Positions 7,248 to 9,902 of a stretch of DNA of 9,902 nt are shown piece after piece (position 1 is the stretch's first letter; each line of letters opens with the position of its first letter). The DNA comes from Candidatus Bathyarchaeota archaeon (GTDB lineage Archaea > Thermoproteota > Bathyarchaeia > Bathyarchaeales > Bathyarchaeaceae): positions 1-9,902 of the forward strand of contig JAOUPL010000041.1 of NCBI GenBank assembly GCA_029879825.1, in the 5' to 3' direction. Below the pieces are notes generated by a model, which had not been told where the DNA came from, did not search any database, and saw nothing but the letters and a program-made list of their open reading frames with translations. Both the position numbers and the translations under genes were made by a program.

Positions 7248-9560
7248 CTATCTTGGGGTTAACATATACGATGCTCGCTTGGTCAAAGCGGAACGTTGAG
7301 CTGGAAACCATAAAGATGACGGCAGATGTTTTGCTGATACACGACTGAAGCAATGTAGCATATTAACTGATCCACACAATGGGCATCTTGCCAATATCCC
7401 GTAGAAAGTCTTTTGACAACTTGCGCAATAGGCGAGATGCCTGTTGAAAACGTAAAGCCCAACAGCGTAGGTTCCAACGATTTCTTTAGTAGCAGACAGA
7501 AGTTCGTTAGGATCTTGTTCCGAATCTGCGAGTTGTAAAACGGCGAGGTGCCCTCCAGGAGTCGATTTGTGAAATCTCTCCTCAACGCCTAGACGTTCCT
7601 TCCAAGGAACATCAGCTTCTAAAGGCAAGGCAACCATGTCCGTGTAGAATGGTTGTTCTCTTGTGCCTTGAGCACGAACCGTTGCCCACCCATATTTTTC
7701 TGCATCCAGTTCCGCCAGTCTTCTTGAAGCGTCTGTGTTAGGCACCATGGCTAGGGATGCCCGAGTTTCAGGCTTCTTGGCATACCTCCGAACGTTACGG
7801 GAAAGATACGTCACGATTTTCTCAGCAAAACCCAGAGTCTCGTCGTCTTGGTGCAGACCCTTTTCGAAAAACGATTCGATGGTTTCATTTAACCCAACGA
7901 AGCTGACAAGACGAGATGCGTTTTCAATTCTGAAGTATTGGTCGCCATCAGTTTTTTGTATGAGGAAGGGGAGGAGGTACTCCCTTGCACGTTGTTTGAT
8001 TGTTCGATATTTTATCTCCAAGGCCCGTAGCGCCATTTCCAGCTGTTCCTCTAATAGTTTGAAAAAGGGTGTTTCCCTTCCTTTCGCTTCGTATGCCACC
8101 CTAGGCAAATTTATTATCACGTTATCGATGTTCCCTGTTTGCAGGGTGTCTAGTTCCCAGTCTCCTTTCCAGTCGGAGGCAAATCTGCACCCTGTCGCCG
8201 TATAAGAGGCGCTTGTTTGTTCTTTGGGACAGAGGTTTGCGAAATATGGGACGCCTGTTTCAGCCGCGAGTCTGTGGGACTTGAAGAGAAGGGGTTCGCA
8301 TTCTTTGTTTTTGAGCACTTCCGGCCGTATCTTTATGATTAAACTAGGGTTGAAAACGGGTTTATGCTTGTCGTCTTCAAACATGACATCTAGAAGCAGG
8401 GAAGCAAGACGACGACTTTCCTCAACAAAATCCGTGTAACAACCCATTTTCCTTCCACCAGGCCCAATAGCCTCTTTTTCTTGTAGAAAATCAGGAACAA
8501 AGAATTCTAAGCCTAAGGAAGCCCCCACAGGAAAGCCTTCGTTTGAGAGGTACGCATTTAAATTGAAGACAAAGAGGCGTAAGCCTTCCCTGATTCTTTC
8601 CTCTGGGAGACCTTGAGAAAAGGGTGCCAGAAAAATGTTGAAAAAGTCGAGCGCTTGTTCGCCGGATATCTCTGTGGCGGCGATTTTGAGAAGGTTAGCG
8701 ACTTCTAAAAGCGCAGCTTCGAGATTTTTGGGTGGAAGGTATGAGAGTTCTCTGGAGTTAATTTTTCCAAGGCTTAATCCCTGTTGAAGAAAAATGCGGA
8801 GGTTATGCATGAATTCGTTTGGTTTTAGAACCCAAGTGCCAAGGTTGTTGAGGTGGAGGGCTCCGGAGAGGTGGGCGTCGGCGATGTCTCTTGGAAGCAC
8901 GTTGAGGAGAGTGTATTCCTCGATCACGGCATCGCCTGCCGCTTTATGAACTGCTTCTACGCTTTGGGATGTGGCACTTGTCGACCTTATCAATTGGGTG
9001 ACGTCGAAAACTGGGAGTCCTAAGCGCGTGAGCTTGTGGCGATATTCCTCAAGTCCTTTTTCAACTAGAAGGGCGTTGACGATTTCCCGTATGAGGGGAG
9101 CGGTGAGGTACTTTGTTTTGAATTCTGATAGGCGTTTTTCTGTTTCCCGGGCGATTTTCTGAGCTAGGTCTATGGGAACATTCGCCTCTTTTACTAAGGA
9201 TTCAACGATTTTGTTTCTGTCAAATTCTTCTATCGCCAAGCGTGAAGTTCGAACAAGTATTTTTCTCGTTTTGAAAAAGCGTTGTTCGATGTCTTCTGTG
9301 AAAGCAATCATGTTTCGGCCGAGGTCGGTGAGGCGGTATTCCTTCGTTTCCACATCGGGTTCTATGAGGTCGGCTTTAAGGAGGTATTTTAGATGGTAGG
9401 CGAATCTGCCTGCGTCTCGAGTTGGGTTGAGCTTCAGAATTTTCATGAGTTCTGTGTAGGATTGTGGTCCCTTGTCGAGGAGGATGTTTAGAATCTGCAT
9501 TCTTAGGGAAGATGACGCAGCTTTGAGCACCCTTAGACCCGATTTTCGTCGTCTGGGCAT
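7248..9560 (-). CDS. Winged-helix / ATP-cone / NrdD-like protein lacking the radical glycine
   Basis: This 770-residue protein has four parts. (1) An ArsR-like winged helix at about 9-95, with the ELMKILKL and YHLKYLLKADLIE pattern and a YRLTDLGR wing. (2) An ATP-cone at about 101-190, including the TAPLIREIVNALL stretch. (3) A NrdD-like body at about 190-700, with ADAHLSG and INLPRVAY shared with the neighbouring NrdD. (4) A zinc ribbon with Cys 712, 715, 726 and 729. Key catalytic positions differ from NrdD in my by-eye alignment: HIHDL becomes HLNNL (236-240), the partner Cys becomes Glu249, the TPAES glutamate becomes Thr609, and the radical Gly becomes Ala743 (RVSAKH instead of RVTGYY). 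Cys458 in a TGCR motif is kept. No Gly occurs after residue 730. It is therefore unlikely to be a glycyl radical enzyme and may be a nucleotide-responsive regulator (inference). The ATG at 9560 has GGTGAG upstream. The frame is intact, so I do not call it a pseudogene. Confidence 0.88.
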   Translation of the reverse strand: MPRRRKSGLRVLKAASSSLRMQILNILLDKGPQSYTELMKILKLNPTRDAGRFAYHLKYLLKADLIEPDVETKEYRLTDLGRNMIAFTEDIEQRFFKTRKILVRTSRLAIEEFDRNKIVESLVKEANVPIDLAQKIARETEKRLSEFKTKYLTAPLIREIVNALLVEKGLEEYRHKLTRLGLPVFDVTQLIRSTSATSQSVEAVHKAAGDAVIEEYTLLNVLPRDIADAHLSGALHLNNLGTWVLKPNEFMHNLRIFLQQGLSLGKINSRELSYLPPKNLEAALLEVANLLKIAATEISGEQALDFFNIFLAPFSQGLPEERIREGLRLFVFNLNAYLSNEGFPVGASLGLEFFVPDFLQEKEAIGPGGRKMGCYTDFVEESRRLASLLLDVMFEDDKHKPVFNPSLIIKIRPEVLKNKECEPLLFKSHRLAAETGVPYFANLCPKEQTSASYTATGCRFASDWKGDWELDTLQTGNIDNVIINLPRVAYEAKGRETPFFKLLEEQLEMALRALEIKYRTIKQRAREYLLPFLIQKTDGDQYFRIENASRLVSFVGLNETIESFFEKGLHQDDETLGFAEKIVTYLSRNVRRYAKKPETRASLAMVPNTDASRRLAELDAEKYGWATVRAQGTREQPFYTDMVALPLEADVPWKERLGVEERFHKSTPGGHLAVLQLADSEQDPNELLSATKEIVGTYAVGLYVFNRHLAYCASCQKTFYGILARCPLCGSVNMLHCFSRVSAKHLPSSLWFPAQRSALTKRASYMLTPR

Positions 9561-9566
9561 ACGTAA

Positions 9567-9608
9567 CTCACCCCACCAAGCCTAATATGATTGATTTAGT
9601 TTAAAAAA
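9567..9608 (-). promoter_or_regulatory. Promoter and RBS of the NrdD-like gene
   Basis: On the minus strand an AT-rich element, TTTTTTAAAC (9599-9608), lies about 40 bases before the ATG at 9560. It is followed by GGGGTGAG (9567-9574), whose GGTGA part matches the archaeal anti-Shine-Dalgarno, six to seven bases before the start. The rest of the 266-base gap up to the tRNA holds no gene that I can support. Confidence 0.45.
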
Positions 9609-9791
9609 TTAAAGTAGAATTTATGATCTTACTCTCACCAGTATCTAGACTTTCCACACATTCAACACTCTATTTCTATTCGGGACCTAATAAAAGCAGA
9701 ATGTTGAAAACAAACAATTTTTCTGAAAAATCCCTTGCAACCGAAAAGCGAGAACCTGAAGGCTTCTAGGAACAAAAATTCTAAGAGAAGC

Positions 9792-9800
9792 CTTATGTAA
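9792..9800 (+). promoter_or_regulatory. Weak candidate TATA box for tRNA-Pro
   Basis: CTTATGTAA is centred about 31 bases before the tRNA 5' end, with a purine-rich stretch just upstream that could serve as a BRE. The match to an archaeal box A is only fair. Confidence 0.25.
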
Positions 9801-9826
9801 GCCTGTTGCGAGAAAGATGTTTGAGA

Positions 9827-9901
9827 GGGGCCGTCGGCTAGCATGGTCTAGGCTCTGAGCCTCGGGCGCTCGGGACCCCGGTTCAAATCCGGGCGGCCCC
9901 A
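9827..9901 (+). tRNA. tRNA-Pro (anticodon CGG)
   Basis: A full cloverleaf can be drawn by hand. The acceptor stem is GGGGCCG (9827-9833) with CGGCCCC (9894-9900), seven Watson-Crick pairs, and discriminator A at 9901. The D stem GGCT/GGCT (9836-9839, 9851-9854) has two G-U pairs. The anticodon stem is TGAGC/GCTCG, and its loop CTCGGGC has anticodon CGG at 9863-9865, U33 and G37 as expected for proline tRNAs. The T stem is CCCGG/CCGGG with loop TTCAAAT. No intron is present in the anticodon loop. It reads proline CCG codons. The last base of the window (C, 9902) could be the first base of an encoded CCA, but the window ends there. Confidence 0.96.
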
Positions 9902-9902
9902 C

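Noticed and set aside
7248..9560. Calling the NrdD-like gene a decaying pseudogene
   Set aside because: The frame is intact over 770 codons, the winged helix, ATP-cone and four zinc cysteines are preserved, and it has a good ribosome site and terminator. Loss of catalysis is not loss of the gene.
9586..9627. TATGAT direct repeats (9586-9591 and 9622-9627) flanking the TATA-like box of the NrdD-like gene
   Set aside because: They are six-base repeats in an AT-rich region, expected by chance, with no copy noticed near the nrdH start.
9687..9902. Minus-strand reading frame starting MGPPGFEPGSRAPEA
   Set aside because: Its N-terminal third is the antisense of the tRNA-Pro gene. This PGFEPGSRAPEA-type peptide is a familiar false prediction over archaeal tRNA genes, and the remainder shows no domain.
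1..9902. Insertion sequences, CRISPR arrays, integrases or phage genes
   Set aside because: No repeat array, transposase or integrase motif was seen. The tRNA-Pro could serve as an attachment site, but no second copy of its 3' end was seen in the window.

Overview
The window looks like chromosomal DNA from an anaerobic archaeon. The evidence is a tRNA-Pro with archaeal features, Shine-Dalgarno sites of the GGTGA/GAGGTG type, AT-rich TATA-like boxes about 25-45 bases upstream of starts, an oxygen-sensitive class III ribonucleotide reductase of the archaeal kind, and no bacterial -35/-10 promoters that I could see. An uncultured Thermoproteota/Bathyarchaeia-type genome is my best guess. That is an inference from overall gene flavour, not proven by any marker here.

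Layout. Bases 1-1706 (+) hold the 3' part of a transglutaminase-fold protein that strongly resembles the catalytic core of peptide:N-glycanase, followed 5 bases later by a 12-helix MFS transporter. Bases 1790-3325 (+) encode an M32 (Taq-type) metallocarboxypeptidase. After a gap of about 130 bases with a possible terminator and a TATA-like box comes pyrB (3455-4384, +), the catalytic chain of aspartate carbamoyltransferase, with no pyrI beside it. All remaining protein genes are on the minus strand. Read in transcription order they are a 770-residue winged-helix/ATP-cone/NrdD-like protein (9560-7248), a NrdH-type glutaredoxin (6949-6641) and the catalytic anaerobic ribonucleotide reductase NrdD (6625-4433). 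A tRNA-Pro(CGG) closes the window on the plus strand (9827-9901).

How the genes fit together. nrdH and nrdD are 15 bases apart and form a clear functional pair: a small dithiol protein feeding electrons to a thiol-dependent class III reductase. No nrdG activase is in the window. The most interesting gene is the one upstream. It has a DNA-binding winged helix at its N terminus, then an ATP-cone (the nucleotide-sensing domain of reductases and of the bacterial repressor NrdR), then a full-length NrdD-like body. In that body the radical glycine is alanine, and several other active-site positions are changed, while the zinc ribbon is kept. It therefore cannot carry a C-terminal glycyl radical. 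I infer that it may be a nucleotide-sensing transcription regulator built from a dead reductase, perhaps acting on its own promoter and that of nrdH-nrdD. The two promoter regions share an 11-base motif with one mismatch, which would fit but is weak evidence.
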